A stretch of 64,000 nt of DNA from Natronomonas salsuginis (GTDB taxonomy: Archaea; Halobacteriota; Halobacteria; Halobacteriales; Haloarculaceae). The stretch covers positions 186,001-250,000 of the forward strand of contig NZ_QKNX01000001.1 of the NCBI RefSeq assembly GCF_005239135.1. Direction: 5' to 3'. Below, in pieces: positions 52,493 to 62,156 of this stretch (the first letter of the stretch is position 1; each line of letters opens with the position of its first letter). The notes below the pieces were generated by a model, which had not been told where the DNA came from, searched no databases, and saw nothing but the letters and a program-made list of their open reading frames with translations. A program made the position numbers and the translations under genes.

Positions 52493-53500
52493 GTGGTATA
52501 TACACTCGTGATCGGGACCGTTCTAATCGCGGGGATCTTCCCCGTGATCCTCGCCGTCGCCGGACTTTTCGCCGCTCGGATCGGCCAATCCGTGATCCCG
52601 GCCTACATCCTCGTCGGCACCCTGGTCGGTACGTTCACGCCGCCAGTCGGCGGCATGTCGTTCACCCTCACCGATTCGATAGAATCCGTCCGGCTGTTGG
52701 CTGACCTCGGCGTCGTTCTGTTGTTGTTCTTCGTCGGACTCGAACTGAGTCTGGCGTCGCTGATCCGGAAGCGGTCGCAGTTCGCTCGTGCCGGATCTAT
52801 CGACGTTCTGGCCAGCTTTCCGCTCGGGATCCTCCTCAAATTCGGCTTCGGGTTCGAACGTCTCGAATCGCTGTTCGTCGGACTTATCACGTTCAACTCC
52901 TCTACGGTCATCATCGCGAAATCGCTCCTCTATCTGGAGTGGATCGTCAATCTCGAGAGCGAGGCGATCCTCGGGGTCGTGGTCATCGAGAATGTCCTCA
53001 CGGCGGCCGTCTTCACGGTGTTGTCGGCTGTCTTGTTGGGTGCTGCCGACGTCGCGACGCTCGGCCGCACTCTCGGGCAGGCAGCCGTCGTCCCCGCGCT
53101 CTTGACCCTCCTCGCGTACTACGGTTGGCAGTGGTTGGACCGAGCCTTCGACATCCGTTCGAACGAACTGTTCTTGCTCGGCGTCCTCGGCGTGACGGCG
53201 CTCCCTGCTGGGGGGTGACTCGCCTTGCGTGTTAGCGACGCGATCGTCGCCTTCATCGTCGGTGCGGCGTTCGGACAGACGTCACACGTCAGACGTATCG
53301 AGACGTTGATCGCGCTGGTTCGGGACATCTTCGCGGCTGTGTTCTGCTCTGCCATCGGGTCACAGACCGATCCGCGTCTCGTGGTGTCGGTCGTCGAGTC
53401 CGTCCTCTCACCGGTCATCACGGTTCTGGAGTGGACGACCTCGTGGGTGAATTCGCTACTGAACGCCGACAGCGAGATCGAATGGACGTACCTCGAGTAG
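52493..53500 (+). pseudogene. Monovalent cation:proton antiporter gene interrupted by an in-frame UGA
   Basis: A CPA2-type antiporter (KefB/TrkA-linked family). Hydrophobic helices run from VYTLVIGTVLIAGIFPVILA; LADLGVVLLLFFVGLELSL and FNSSTVIIAKSLL are family segments. The frame reaches ELFLLGVLGVTALPAGG and stops at TGA (53216-53218). The same frame continues without change with [28 protein letters not shown] and ends at TAG (53498-53500). The C-terminus then departs from the family and is short. A single nonsense change plus truncation is the simplest reading. Start GTG 52493, with an ACAATAATC box about 20 nt upstream. Confidence 0.7.
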
Positions 53501-53547
53501 GGCCCCGGCGGTCGGAAGCCGGCCGCGGCCTCGCGCGCGTGCGGGAG

Positions 53548-53554
53548 CTTTATG
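53548..53554 (+). promoter_or_regulatory. TATA box of gyrB
   Basis: CTTTATG about 33-39 nt before the gyrB ATG at 53587, giving a short leader. Confidence 0.5.
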
Positions 53555-53586
53555 CGTGCAGGACTGTAAGCGGAGTCAGGTATCAG

Positions 53587-55506
53587 ATGTCTCAGGATAG
53601 CGAATACAGCGCCGGACAGATACAGGTACTGGAGGGGCTCGAAGCCGTCCAGAAGCGTCCGGCGATGTACATCGGATCGACGGACGGACGCGGCTTACAT
53701 CACCTCGTCTACGAGGTCGTCGATAACTCCATCGACGAAGCGCTCGCCGGGTACTGTGACACCATCGAAGTGCTGATAAACGACGACGGATCGGTGACCG
53801 TCAGGGACGACGGACGGGGGATCCCCGTCGACCCCCACGCCGAGTACGACCGGCCCGCCGTGGAGGTCATCATGACCGTCCTCCACGCCGGGGGGAAGTT
53901 CGACAGCAAGTCCTACCAGGTCTCGGGCGGGCTACACGGCGTCGGCGTCTCGGTCGTCAACGCGCTCTCGGCGTCGCTCGACGTCGAAATCAAACGCGAC
54001 GGCGCGGTCTGGCGGCACCGCTTCGATCACGGCGAGCCAGCGGGTGACCTCGAACGGATCCGCGATATGGATCCCGGCGAGGAGACCGGCACCGAGATAC
54101 GGTTTCTACCCGACAGCGAGATCTTTGAAACGACGGCGTTCGACTATTCGACGCTCGAATCGCGGCTCAGAGAGCTCGCCTTCCTCAACCCCGGCGTCGA
54201 AATCACGCTCCGAGACGAGCGCGTCGAGGACGGATCGGAGTCCGTCTTCGAGTACGAAGGCGGTATCCGGGAGTTCGTCGCGTATCTCAACGAATCCCGT
54301 GACGTCCTCCATCGAGACATCATCTACTTCGAGGACGAGGCGGACGACATCCGAATCGAGGTCGCCATGCAGGCGACCGCCGGCGTTCAGGGCTCGATCC
54401 ACGCCTTCGCCAACAACATCAACACCCGCGAGGGCGGCACCCACCTGACCGGATTCAAGACCGCCCTAACCCGCGTGATCAACGACTACGCGACCACGAA
54501 CGGAATGCTGTCGGATATCGACGGGACGTTGAAGGGCGAGGACATCCGCGAGGGGCTGACTGCGGTCATCTCAGTCAAACATCCCGATCCGCAGTTCGAG
54601 GGACAGACGAAGACGAAACTCGGCAACAGCGAGGTTCGTGGCATCGTCGAGAGCGCCGTCCACGAGGAGCTCGCGACCTATCTGGAGGAACATCCCGACA
54701 CGGCCGAATCGATCATCTCAAAGGCCGTCGAGGCGGCAAAGGCCCGGAAGGCCGCGAAGAAGGCCGAGGAGCTGACGCGCCGGAAGTCGGCGCTCGAATC
54801 GACTTCGCTCCCCGGGAAGCTCGCGGACTGTCGGACCCGCGATCCGGAGGAGGCAGAACTGTTCGTCGTCGAGGGGGACAGCGCCGGCGGGAGCGCCAAA
54901 CAAGGCCGAAACCCGGAGTTCCAGGCGATTCTTCCGATCCGTGGGAAGATCCTCAACGTCGAGAAACACCGGCTCGACCGCATCCTCGAGAACAACGAGA
55001 TCCGAAACCTGATCACCGCGATCGGCACCGGGATCGGCGAGGAGTTCGACATCGACGAGGCCCGCTATCACAAGATCATCCTGTTCTGTGACGCCGACGT
55101 CGACGGTGCGCACATCCGGACGTTGCTGTTGACGTTCCTCTATCGGCACATGACGCCGCTCATCGAGGCGGGCTACGTCTACGCCGCTCAACCGCCGCTC
55201 TATCGGATCCGATACGGGGGCGAGACCTACGACGCGATGACCGAGGCCGAACGCGAGAAGATCGTCGAGGAGGTCTGTGACGGCAATCCGACGCAGGTCC
55301 AGCGGTTCAAAGGCCTGGGCGAGATGAACCCCGAGCAGTTGTGGGAGACGACGATGAACCCCGACAAGCGGATCCTCAAACAGATCACGATCGAGGACGC
55401 GGCGGCGGCCGATCGCATGTTCAGCGTGCTGATGGGCGACGCCGTCGGCCCCCGTAAACAGTTCATCAAAGAGCACGCCGAGGAAGCGGAGTGGATCGAC
55501 ATATGA
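53587..55506 (+). CDS. gyrB: DNA gyrase subunit B (639 aa)
   Basis: ATPase subunit of gyrase, which introduces negative supercoils. GHKL motifs: [26 protein letters not shown] and [15 protein letters not shown] in the first 125 residues. Toprim: [18 protein letters not shown] and [20 protein letters not shown]. Ends with the [17 protein letters not shown] segment. Its stop overlaps the gyrA start (ATGA), so both are coupled. The frame is open upstream but [21 protein letters not shown] is the family start. Confidence 0.97.
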   Translation: MSQDSEYSAGQIQVLEGLEAVQKRPAMYIGSTDGRGLHHLVYEVVDNSIDEALAGYCDTIEVLINDDGSVTVRDDGRGIPVDPHAEYDRPAVEVIMTVLHAGGKFDSKSYQVSGGLHGVGVSVVNALSASLDVEIKRDGAVWRHRFDHGEPAGDLERIRDMDPGEETGTEIRFLPDSEIFETTAFDYSTLESRLRELAFLNPGVEITLRDERVEDGSESVFEYEGGIREFVAYLNESRDVLHRDIIYFEDEADDIRIEVAMQATAGVQGSIHAFANNINTREGGTHLTGFKTALTRVINDYATTNGMLSDIDGTLKGEDIREGLTAVISVKHPDPQFEGQTKTKLGNSEVRGIVESAVHEELATYLEEHPDTAESIISKAVEAAKARKAAKKAEELTRRKSALESTSLPGKLADCRTRDPEEAELFVVEGDSAGGSAKQGRNPEFQAILPIRGKILNVEKHRLDRILENNEIRNLITAIGTGIGEEFDIDEARYHKIILFCDADVDGAHIRTLLLTFLYRHMTPLIEAGYVYAAQPPLYRIRYGGETYDAMTEAEREKIVEEVCDGNPTQVQRFKGLGEMNPEQLWETTMNPDKRILKQITIEDAAAADRMFSVLMGDAVGPRKQFIKEHAEEAEWIDI

Positions 55507-58001
55507 GCTCGGACGTCCCCGACACACCTGACGTGCCCGCCGAACGAGTCGAGCCCGTCCGCATCGAAGACGAGATGGAGCAATCGTACATCGACTACGC
55601 GATGAGCGTCATCGTCGGGCGCGCGCTCCCCGACGCCCGAGACGGGCTCAAGCCCGTCCAGCGACGCATCCTCTATGCGATGCACGAGATGGGCGTCACC
55701 TCGCGGTCGAGCCACCGAAAGTCCTCGTCGATCGTCGGCGACACGATGGGTAACTACCACCCGCACGGCGACTCTGCGATCTACGACGCGCTCGCTCGGA
55801 TGGCGCAGGACTTCTCGCTTCGGTATCCGCTCGTCGACGGCCAGGGGAACTTCGGATCGGTCGACGGCGACCCGCCGGCCGCGATGCGGTACACGGAGGC
55901 ACGGATGGCTCCGATCGCCGAGGAGCTCCTCGACGATATCGACAAGGACACCGTCGATTTCGAGGGCAACTACGACGATCGGCTGACCGAACCGGCGGTG
56001 TTGCCGGCCGCAGTTCCGAACCTGCTCGTCAACGGCGCGTCGGGGATCGCGGTCGGCATGTCGACGAACCTCCCGCCGCACAACCTCGGCGAGGTGATCG
56101 ACGCCGCGATCCACCTCATCGACCACCCTGACTGCGCGGTCGCGGATCTGATCGACACGCCTGATTCCGACGGGTACATCAAGGGTCCGGACTTCCCGTC
56201 GGGGGCGAAGATCGTCAACAGGGAGGGACTGTGGAACGCCTACACCGAGGGACGCGGACGGCTCCGAGTTCGTGCGGATATCGAGACTGAGTATGCCGAT
56301 TCCGGCGGCGATCGAATCGTCATTACCGAACTCCCCTATCAGGAGAACAAAGCGCGGCGAATCGAACGCATCGCCGACGACGTGCAAAACGAGAAGATCG
56401 ACGGCATCCGCGATATCCGCGACGAATCCGACCGGAACGGCATCCGGGTCGTCATCGAGTGCAAACGCAGCGCGAACGCCGACGTGGTTCGAAACCAGCT
56501 GCTCGAACACCACCTCGAACGAACGTTCTCGGTCATCTCGCTCGCGCTGGTCGACGGTCAGCCCCGCGTTTTGAACCTCAAGGAACTCCTCGAACAGTTC
56601 GTCGAGCACCGCCGCGAGGTCGTCAGGCGTCGCTCGCAGTTCGAACTCGACGAGGCCGAGGACAGAGCGCACATCCTCGAGGGTCGGCTCATCGCGTTGG
56701 ACAACGTCGACGGCGTGGTCGAACTGATACGCGACAGCGAGGACCGGGACGCGGCGATGGCCGGCCTCCGGACCGAGTACGAACTCTCCGAAGCGCAGGC
56801 CGAACACGTCGTTCGAATGCAACTCGGATCGCTCACGTCGATGGAGGCCGGTGAGATCGAAGCCGAGTACGGGGACGTGCAAGCCGAGATTCAGCGCCTC
56901 GAAACTATCCTGAACGACGAGAGCGAACTGCTGGGCGTCATCAAGGACGAACTCCAAGAGATTAAAGCGGAGTACGCCGACGAGCGCCGCACGGAGATCA
57001 TCGAGGACGCCGGCTCCGTCACCCGTGAGGATCTCATCGCCGAAGAGCAGGTCGTCGTCGCGGTTTCGGAGTCGGACTACGTCAAACGGATGTCGCTCTC
57101 GGATTTCGACCCGCAACACCGCGGCGGCAAGGGGATCATTGGCTCGCGCCCGAAGGAGGGCGACCGCATATCGACGGTGTTCACGGCCTCGACGCACGAC
57201 TACCTGCTCTGTTTCACCAATCAGGGGCAGGTCTATCGGCTGAAGGTGTTCGAACTCCCGGAGATGGGTCGAACCGCTCGCGGGACCTCGGCGGTCAACA
57301 TCATCGATCTCGACGACGGCGAGGAGATCACCGCCGTCGTCAACACGGACGACGTCGACCAGGGGTATCTCGCCATGGCGACGCGGAACGGATACGTCAA
57401 GCGAACTGCCGTCTCCGCGTTCGAGAACGTCCACTCCGGCGGGATCAGGGCGCTTCGGCTCGAAGACGACGATTCGCTCGTCGACGTCGAAGTGACGCCG
57501 GGGGACGGCGACCTTCTCCTCGGCACGCGAGAGGGGATGACGATCCGCTTTGCCGAATCGGACGCCCGACCGATGGGACGATCCGCGCGCGGCGTCAACG
57601 GAATCGACCTCGAAGGTGAGGATCGAGTCGCGGGGCTCGTCGCGGCCACGGCCGACGACGACCGCCACCTGCTGACGGTGACGAAGAACGGCTACGGCAA
57701 GCGGACGCCGCTATCGGAGTATCGGCGGCAATCGCGTTATGGGAAGGGCCTGATCGACATCAAGACGGACGACCGAAACGGCCCCGTCTGCGCGATCAAC
57801 GCCGTCTCGGAGGGCGACGGGCTGGTGATCATGAGCGAAGCCGGTCAGATCATGCGCACCCACGTCGGCGAGGTTTCGCGGATCGGCCGCAACACGAAGG
57901 GCGTCGTCGTCATGCGCCTCGACGACGACGATCACGTGGCCGGCGTCGACGTCGTGCCGAACGTCGAGAGTGACGACGAGGACGTAGACGAGTCAGACTA
58001 A
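55503..58001 (+). CDS. gyrA: DNA gyrase subunit A (832 aa)
   Basis: DNA breakage-reunion subunit. The quinolone-region segment [17 protein letters not shown] and the catalytic Tyr in AMRYTEARM are present. The C-terminal beta-pinwheel (about 505-820) wraps DNA, with repeats such as GTSAVNI and GVNGID. The GyrA box is QHRGGKG, against the usual QRRGGKG. The acidic tail DDEDVDESD closes it. Four-base overlap with gyrB. Confidence 0.97.
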   Translation: MSSDVPDTPDVPAERVEPVRIEDEMEQSYIDYAMSVIVGRALPDARDGLKPVQRRILYAMHEMGVTSRSSHRKSSSIVGDTMGNYHPHGDSAIYDALARMAQDFSLRYPLVDGQGNFGSVDGDPPAAMRYTEARMAPIAEELLDDIDKDTVDFEGNYDDRLTEPAVLPAAVPNLLVNGASGIAVGMSTNLPPHNLGEVIDAAIHLIDHPDCAVADLIDTPDSDGYIKGPDFPSGAKIVNREGLWNAYTEGRGRLRVRADIETEYADSGGDRIVITELPYQENKARRIERIADDVQNEKIDGIRDIRDESDRNGIRVVIECKRSANADVVRNQLLEHHLERTFSVISLALVDGQPRVLNLKELLEQFVEHRREVVRRRSQFELDEAEDRAHILEGRLIALDNVDGVVELIRDSEDRDAAMAGLRTEYELSEAQAEHVVRMQLGSLTSMEAGEIEAEYGDVQAEIQRLETILNDESELLGVIKDELQEIKAEYADERRTEIIEDAGSVTREDLIAEEQVVVAVSESDYVKRMSLSDFDPQHRGGKGIIGSRPKEGDRISTVFTASTHDYLLCFTNQGQVYRLKVFELPEMGRTARGTSAVNIIDLDDGEEITAVVNTDDVDQGYLAMATRNGYVKRTAVSAFENVHSGGIRALRLEDDDSLVDVEVTPGDGDLLLGTREGMTIRFAESDARPMGRSARGVNGIDLEGEDRVAGLVAATADDDRHLLTVTKNGYGKRTPLSEYRRQSRYGKGLIDIKTDDRNGPVCAINAVSEGDGLVIMSEAGQIMRTHVGEVSRIGRNTKGVVVMRLDDDDHVAGVDVVPNVESDDEDVDESD

Positions 58002-58015
58002 CGCCGAACGTCTTC

Positions 58016-58945
58016 TCACACCGATTTTTGCTCCAAGATCTCGATCGCATCGCCGACGGCGACGCGCTGACCGACCGATTCGGCCGGCACCCGCGTGTTC
58101 ACCATCAGTCTGAACGGGTGGTCGAACCGATCGCAATCGGTCCACGGCGGTAGGGTCTCTCGACGCCTGCGGACGAACGTTTCGCGGAAGCCCGGCGTCG
58201 TCGCGCCGGTGTCGGGATCGCGTCCGGGAACGACGCATCGCTGACAGGGGTGCACACCGTCGATGATCGCGTCGCCGACGCGGAACGCGACGACCGAACC
58301 GGTATCGGCGAAGAGGTTGTCCTCCCAAAACGGCGGGACGCCACCGATTTCGAGATTCGCTCGGAACCGCCGCCGAGCCGAATCAGTCGTGATGTCGAAC
58401 CATGCAGCGACTTCTCGAAGCGTCGCCGTCGAAATGACGGTCGGTCCGTGTCGATCCCGGTCGTCGTGTTGTCCGACTTCGTCCCGACGGACGTGTACCG
58501 GGCGGCCAAAGTGATCCGATAGCCACGCGTTCAGGTCGGCGTGTACGTCGGCCTCGGTCCGGTTTCGATCGCCGTCGTGGAGTTCGAACCGACGTTCGTC
58601 GGTCGACGGTGCAGCCTGCGCTCGGAGGGTCACGGCCGGCCCGCCCTCCTCGCGCGGGTGGTACCGCGATCGGAGACGGTGGACCGCGTCGGTCTTTTTC
58701 CCGTTGACGTAGTCCCCGTTTCCGCCGACGTTCGCAGTCGTGAGGTCGTACGGTTCCTCGGGCGGAAGATCGATGATCGCCCACCGTCGGTCACCTGAGA
58801 GGGCTCCGTCGGCCACGAGCGTCGCGCGATCGCGTCGCTCTGGGTCTAACGACTTGATCGGGAACCGAAGGATCGTCGCGAGATGCGGATCGGCATCTTC
58901 GGGATCGGTGACGTTGTGGGCACCGTACCACTCGGAAACGGCCAT
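58016..58945 (-). CDS. MOSC domain protein (309 aa)
   Basis: MOSC-N beta-barrel domain (about 20-130, ATILRFPIKSLDPE) followed by the MOSC domain (about 175-309) with the Cys in HPCQRCVVPGRDPDTG. This Cys is the proposed sulfur- or molybdenum-cofactor-binding residue, as in the mARC/YiiM group. May act with molybdenum cofactor on N-oxygenated compounds. The ATG at 58945 has a GCTTTTTC box about 25 nt upstream. Convergent with gyrA. Confidence 0.85.
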   Translation of the reverse strand: MAVSEWYGAHNVTDPEDADPHLATILRFPIKSLDPERRDRATLVADGALSGDRRWAIIDLPPEEPYDLTTANVGGNGDYVNGKKTDAVHRLRSRYHPREEGGPAVTLRAQAAPSTDERRFELHDGDRNRTEADVHADLNAWLSDHFGRPVHVRRDEVGQHDDRDRHGPTVISTATLREVAAWFDITTDSARRRFRANLEIGGVPPFWEDNLFADTGSVVAFRVGDAIIDGVHPCQRCVVPGRDPDTGATTPGFRETFVRRRRETLPPWTDCDRFDHPFRLMVNTRVPAESVGQRVAVGDAIEILEQKSV

Positions 58946-59019
58946 ACCGACCCATCGGGATGCGCGGTGAAAAAGCAGAGTGGTAACGGTTTTTGTGTTT
59001 GGGGCGATAACGATCACAC

Positions 59020-59367
59020 ATGAGTGGCGACCCCTCAGACGAGAAACTGCAAGAGCTTCGCGAGGAGAAGCTGGAACAGCTCAAAGAACAGCAGGGCGGT
59101 GAGAATTCCGAGGCCGCCGAGGCCCAACGCCAGCAAGCGGAGGCCCAAAAGAAGGCGGTCCTCCGGAAGGCGCTGACCGACGGTGCGAGAAAGCGGCTCA
59201 ACACGGTCCAGATGTCGAAACCCGAGTTCGGCGACCAGGTCGAACAGCAGATCGTCGCCCTGGCACAGAGCGGACGGCTCGGCGGGAAGATCGACGAGGA
59301 AAAAATGAAGGAGCTCCTCCAAGAAATGAAACCCGAGTCCAAGAGCTTCGACATCCAGCGTCGGTAA
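59020..59367 (+). CDS. PDCD5-like DNA-binding protein (115 aa)
   Basis: Helical TFAR19/PDCD5 homologue. A coiled lead ([18 protein letters not shown]) is followed by [42 protein letters not shown] and the [13 protein letters not shown] end. Conserved in archaea and eukaryotes; DNA binding is reported. The archaeal gene often follows rps19e; here it follows the divergent MOSC gene. It shares one base with the next gene. Confidence 0.92.
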   Translation: MSGDPSDEKLQELREEKLEQLKEQQGGENSEAAEAQRQQAEAQKKAVLRKALTDGARKRLNTVQMSKPEFGDQVEQQIVALAQSGRLGGKIDEEKMKELLQEMKPESKSFDIQRR

Positions 59368-59954
59368 TGGAGTGCGGACTGCTGTTTAGCGCCGGCAAGG
59401 ACTCGTCGCTGGCCGCGCTGTTGTTGGAAGATTTTTACGACGTAACGCTTGTGACGGCGCACTTCGACATCACCGACGATTGGAAACACGCCAAACGCGC
59501 GGCCGCGGCACTCGGATTTCCCTTCGATCGAATCGAACTGCCCGCGGAGATCGCTGACGAGGCGGTCGAGCGGATGCGCGCCGACGGGTATCCACGCGCC
59601 GGGATCCAGCGCGTCCACGAGGCCGCGCTGGAGGCAACCGCGTCGGAGTACGACGTCGTCGCCGACGGAACGCGGCGAGACGATCGCGTCCCGACGATCT
59701 CGCGAGCCGTCGCACAGAGTGTGGAGGATCGCCACGGCGTCGAGTACGTCGCACCGCTCTCGGGATTCGGTCGCGGGGCGATCGACCGGTTGGTCGAGGA
59801 TCGCTTGGTCGTCCGATCGGGGCCGAGCGGGGAGATACAGAAGGGCGATTACGAGACCGAACTCCGCGCTCGAATCGAATCGCGGTGGGGACGCGACGCC
59901 GTCGAGGAGATATTCCCCGCCCACGAGCAAACGCGCATCGTCGATCGAGCCTGA
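59367..59954 (+). CDS. PP-loop ATP pyrophosphatase superfamily protein (195 aa)
   Basis: N-type ATP pyrophosphatase fold. PP-loop LFSAGKDSSLAAL (about 6-18) binds ATP; TLVTAHFDI and VVADGTRRDDRVP follow. The group includes thiouridine, diphthamide and asparagine-type amidating enzymes; this short form is an archaeal member whose substrate is unknown to me. One-base overlap with the PDCD5-like gene suggests coupling. Confidence 0.82.
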   Translation: MECGLLFSAGKDSSLAALLLEDFYDVTLVTAHFDITDDWKHAKRAAAALGFPFDRIELPAEIADEAVERMRADGYPRAGIQRVHEAALEATASEYDVVADGTRRDDRVPTISRAVAQSVEDRHGVEYVAPLSGFGRGAIDRLVEDRLVVRSGPSGEIQKGDYETELRARIESRWGRDAVEEIFPAHEQTRIVDRA

Positions 59955-60016
59955 GGCGACAGAACGAGTCCCCGGCGGCGGTCAGCTTTTTGTCATGGCG
60001 TGTCGTACCGTGGGTA

Positions 60017-60670
60017 ATGAAGTTCGCCATCGTCGGATACGGTCGCGTCGGGGCGCGTACGGCCGACATACTCTGGGCCGAGGGGCACGAAGTCACCGTC
60101 GTCGAGACGGACGAAACGAAGGCACAGCGGGCCGTAGACGAGGGACACACGGTCGTCAGGGGGAGCGGCGAGGACGAACGAGTGCTCGAACGGATCGGGC
60201 TCGACGACACCGACGCGATCGCCGCGCTGACGAGCGATCTCAACGTCAACTTCACCGCCTGCATGATCGCCGCCGGCCACGACTGCCGGACGGTTCTCCG
60301 GATCGACGAGGACTACCGCGAGGAGATCTACCGAAAGTACGCGGCCGACGTCGACGAAGTCGTCTACCCTGAGCGGATGGGGGCTGCCGGTGCGAAAACC
60401 GCGCTTTTGGGCGGCGATCTGAACGTTCTCGGTGACCTCACGGAGCATCTCACAGCGACGAGTCTCGAGATTCCGGACGGATCGCCGGTCGTCGGTCGGC
60501 GCGTCGTCGAGCTCGACCTTCCCGGTGGGGCCCGCGTGTACGCCCACGGCCGGCGTCGCGAACCGATGACGATCCCGCTCCCGCAGACGGAGATCGAATC
60601 GGGCGACCACGTCGCTCTGATCGCCGAACAGGCGTCGCTCGAGGAGATCCGGTCGGTGTTACACGGGTGA
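60017..60670 (+). CDS. TrkA-type NAD-binding regulatory protein (217 aa)
   Basis: A cytoplasmic subunit of potassium uptake or channel systems. TrkA-N Rossmann domain (1-120) opens MKFAIVGYGRVGARTADIL with the GxGxxG loop and VVETDE. TrkA-C (about 140-217) contains VVELDLPGGARVYAHGRR and ESGDHVALIA. No channel gene is adjacent, so the partner is elsewhere. The start at 60017 is the Rossmann-fold Met; the frame is open upstream. Confidence 0.88.
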   Translation: MKFAIVGYGRVGARTADILWAEGHEVTVVETDETKAQRAVDEGHTVVRGSGEDERVLERIGLDDTDAIAALTSDLNVNFTACMIAAGHDCRTVLRIDEDYREEIYRKYAADVDEVVYPERMGAAGAKTALLGGDLNVLGDLTEHLTATSLEIPDGSPVVGRRVVELDLPGGARVYAHGRRREPMTIPLPQTEIESGDHVALIAEQASLEEIRSVLHG

Positions 60671-60702
60671 GTGCGAGCGCTCGAGACGACGCGTTCCGGG
60701 GA

Positions 60703-61272
60703 TTATCTCCGGTCCGACTCGTTTCGAGCCACGCAGACGAACGTTTCGGTCCTCGACTCGGCGCGATCGACGACGAATCCGCCCTCGCTCAGCGCGGAGA
60801 TCGCGTGTCCGAGATCGTGCCGCGATTCGAGCGGCGGGCCGTCCGTCCCGTAGCCCTCGCGCGCCCAGTCGATGACGACCAGCCGGCCACCCGGTCGGAG
60901 CACGCGCCCGATCTCCGCGATGGCCGCCGGCCCGGAGAACTCGTGATACGTCATCGTGGTGAAAGCGCTATCGAGCGCGTCGTCGTCGAGGGGTAACTCG
61001 TCGATGGGTGCGGTGACGGTTTCGACGTTCTTGGGGATCCCGTTCTCGGCGTAGCGCTCGTGCATCTCGGCTTGGACGTCGACCGCGTACACCGTCTCGA
61101 CGTGGTCGGCGACGAAATCGGTGTAAAATCCGGTCCCGCTCCCGAGGTCGGCAACTTCGTCGTCCGGACTTGGCGCCAAATAGGTGAACAACTCCTCGTT
61201 CGAACACCACCGATACCGGCTCACGTCCTCGAGTCGGTCGGCTTGGTCTGGATCGAAGGTGTGAAAACCCAT
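60703..61272 (-). CDS. Class I SAM-dependent methyltransferase (189 aa)
   Basis: UbiE-like methyltransferase. Motif I VADLGSGTGFYTDFVADHV (about 40-58), motif II AVDVQAEM, post I APIDELPLDDDALDSAF and motif III GRVLRPGGRLVVIDWA. Substrate not known. A GTTATTAC box on the minus strand lies about 25 nt upstream of the ATG at 61272, which is preferred over an ATG at 61320. Confidence 0.87.
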   Translation of the reverse strand: MGFHTFDPDQADRLEDVSRYRWCSNEELFTYLAPSPDDEVADLGSGTGFYTDFVADHVETVYAVDVQAEMHERYAENGIPKNVETVTAPIDELPLDDDALDSAFTTMTYHEFSGPAAIAEIGRVLRPGGRLVVIDWAREGYGTDGPPLESRHDLGHAISALSEGGFVVDRAESRTETFVCVARNESDRR

Positions 61273-61330
61273 GTCCGTTTTTCGAGACTGCGCGTAATAA
61301 CGCTGGCTGGTTCCGATCACAGCCGGTGGA

Positions 61331-62023
61331 TCACTCGGCTCCCCACGGGCGATCGATCCGATCCCGGCGACCGTCGAGGACGTCGAACCGCTCCCCGCGA
61401 CGCTCTTCGAGCCAGTGCAGCAATCGTTCGGCCCATCGGAGCTTTCGCGCCTTCTCGGCGCTCACTGACGGATCGTCGAACGACCACCCGGGAAAGACGA
61501 GTCGGTCGGCCCCGCAGGCGTCGGCGAGGAACGCCGCCCGATCGCCGTCGGTGAAGCCGCCGGGGTTGCTAACGGGCGGTGCCGGCGCCGCTTGTGTCGT
61601 GGGGAGGACGGAATCGAGTACGAACGTGGGAACGTATCGTTCCAGTTCGGGGACGTTGTCGCCGTGGGCGTGCGCTGCGACCGGAATCCCGCTTTCGGAC
61701 AGCGCTCGCGCGGTGTCTGGGTTCTTGTCGAGATCGGTTACCATGCAATCGACCCCGATCCCGGCGTCGAGACAGACGTCGGCGGCCGTCGAGGCGGCGA
61801 TGACGCTATCGGCTCGTCTCGCAACGTCGAGTTCGTCGGAGAGTGTGGGGCCGGCTCCGCAGATCGCGACACTCCCCGATAGCCTCACGTCGTCGACCCC
61901 GGGCGGATCGGCGTCGCCGACCAGCGCCGCTAATCGATCGCGCGCACGCTCGTCGGCTGCTCTCTCGTAGCCGAAGTCGTCGAGTATCGCCTCGTAGACC
62001 GGTTCCCACTCGTCGAATAGCAT
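61331..62023 (-). CDS. mptE: 6-hydroxymethylpterin diphosphokinase MptE-type (230 aa)
   Basis: DUF115-type archaeal kinase that activates 6-hydroxymethyl-7,8-dihydropterin for dihydropteroate-type synthesis, replacing bacterial FolK. Family marks: GSVAICGAGPTLSDEL (about 50-65), ADSVIAASTAADVCLDAG, MVTDLDKNPD and AHAHGDNVPEL. It lies downstream of folP on the same strand, the natural next step partner. Start ATG at 62023; an ATG at 62059 is possible. Confidence 0.85.
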   Translation of the reverse strand: MLFDEWEPVYEAILDDFGYERAADERARDRLAALVGDADPPGVDDVRLSGSVAICGAGPTLSDELDVARRADSVIAASTAADVCLDAGIGVDCMVTDLDKNPDTARALSESGIPVAAHAHGDNVPELERYVPTFVLDSVLPTTQAAPAPPVSNPGGFTDGDRAAFLADACGADRLVFPGWSFDDPSVSAEKARKLRWAERLLHWLEERRGERFDVLDGRRDRIDRPWGAE

Positions 62024-62075
62024 GGCCACTAAGCGGTGTAAAGACTGGGCCCGAAGCACACCAAGGTACCCCTAC

Positions 62076-62122
62076 CCAGATGTGCCCTCCGGGCTTCCAA
62101 CCAGGTCTTTCGGGGCATCTGG
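62076..62122 (-). promoter_or_regulatory. Hairpin between folP and mptE
   Basis: CCAGATG and CATCTGG form a 7-bp stem, extended by CCC/GGG inside, with a loop of about 25 nt. It lies in the 133-nt gap between the folP stop and mptE start. It may be the folP terminator, an mptE leader element, or a chance repeat. A CTTATG-like box sits just upstream of it on the minus strand. Confidence 0.35.
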
Positions 62123-62156
62123 CATAAGCTTTCTTGTACTGTGAGCCGTTTGTCAG

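Noticed and set aside
55227-57668. Very long open frame (over 800 codons) on the minus strand opposite gyrB/gyrA
   Set aside because: It mirrors the G/C-biased codons of gyrA, has no family motif, and gyrA is certain on the other strand.
62045-62122. Possible tRNA-like RNA between folP and mptE
   Set aside because: No acceptor-, anticodon- and T-arm set could be assembled; only the single hairpin is supported.
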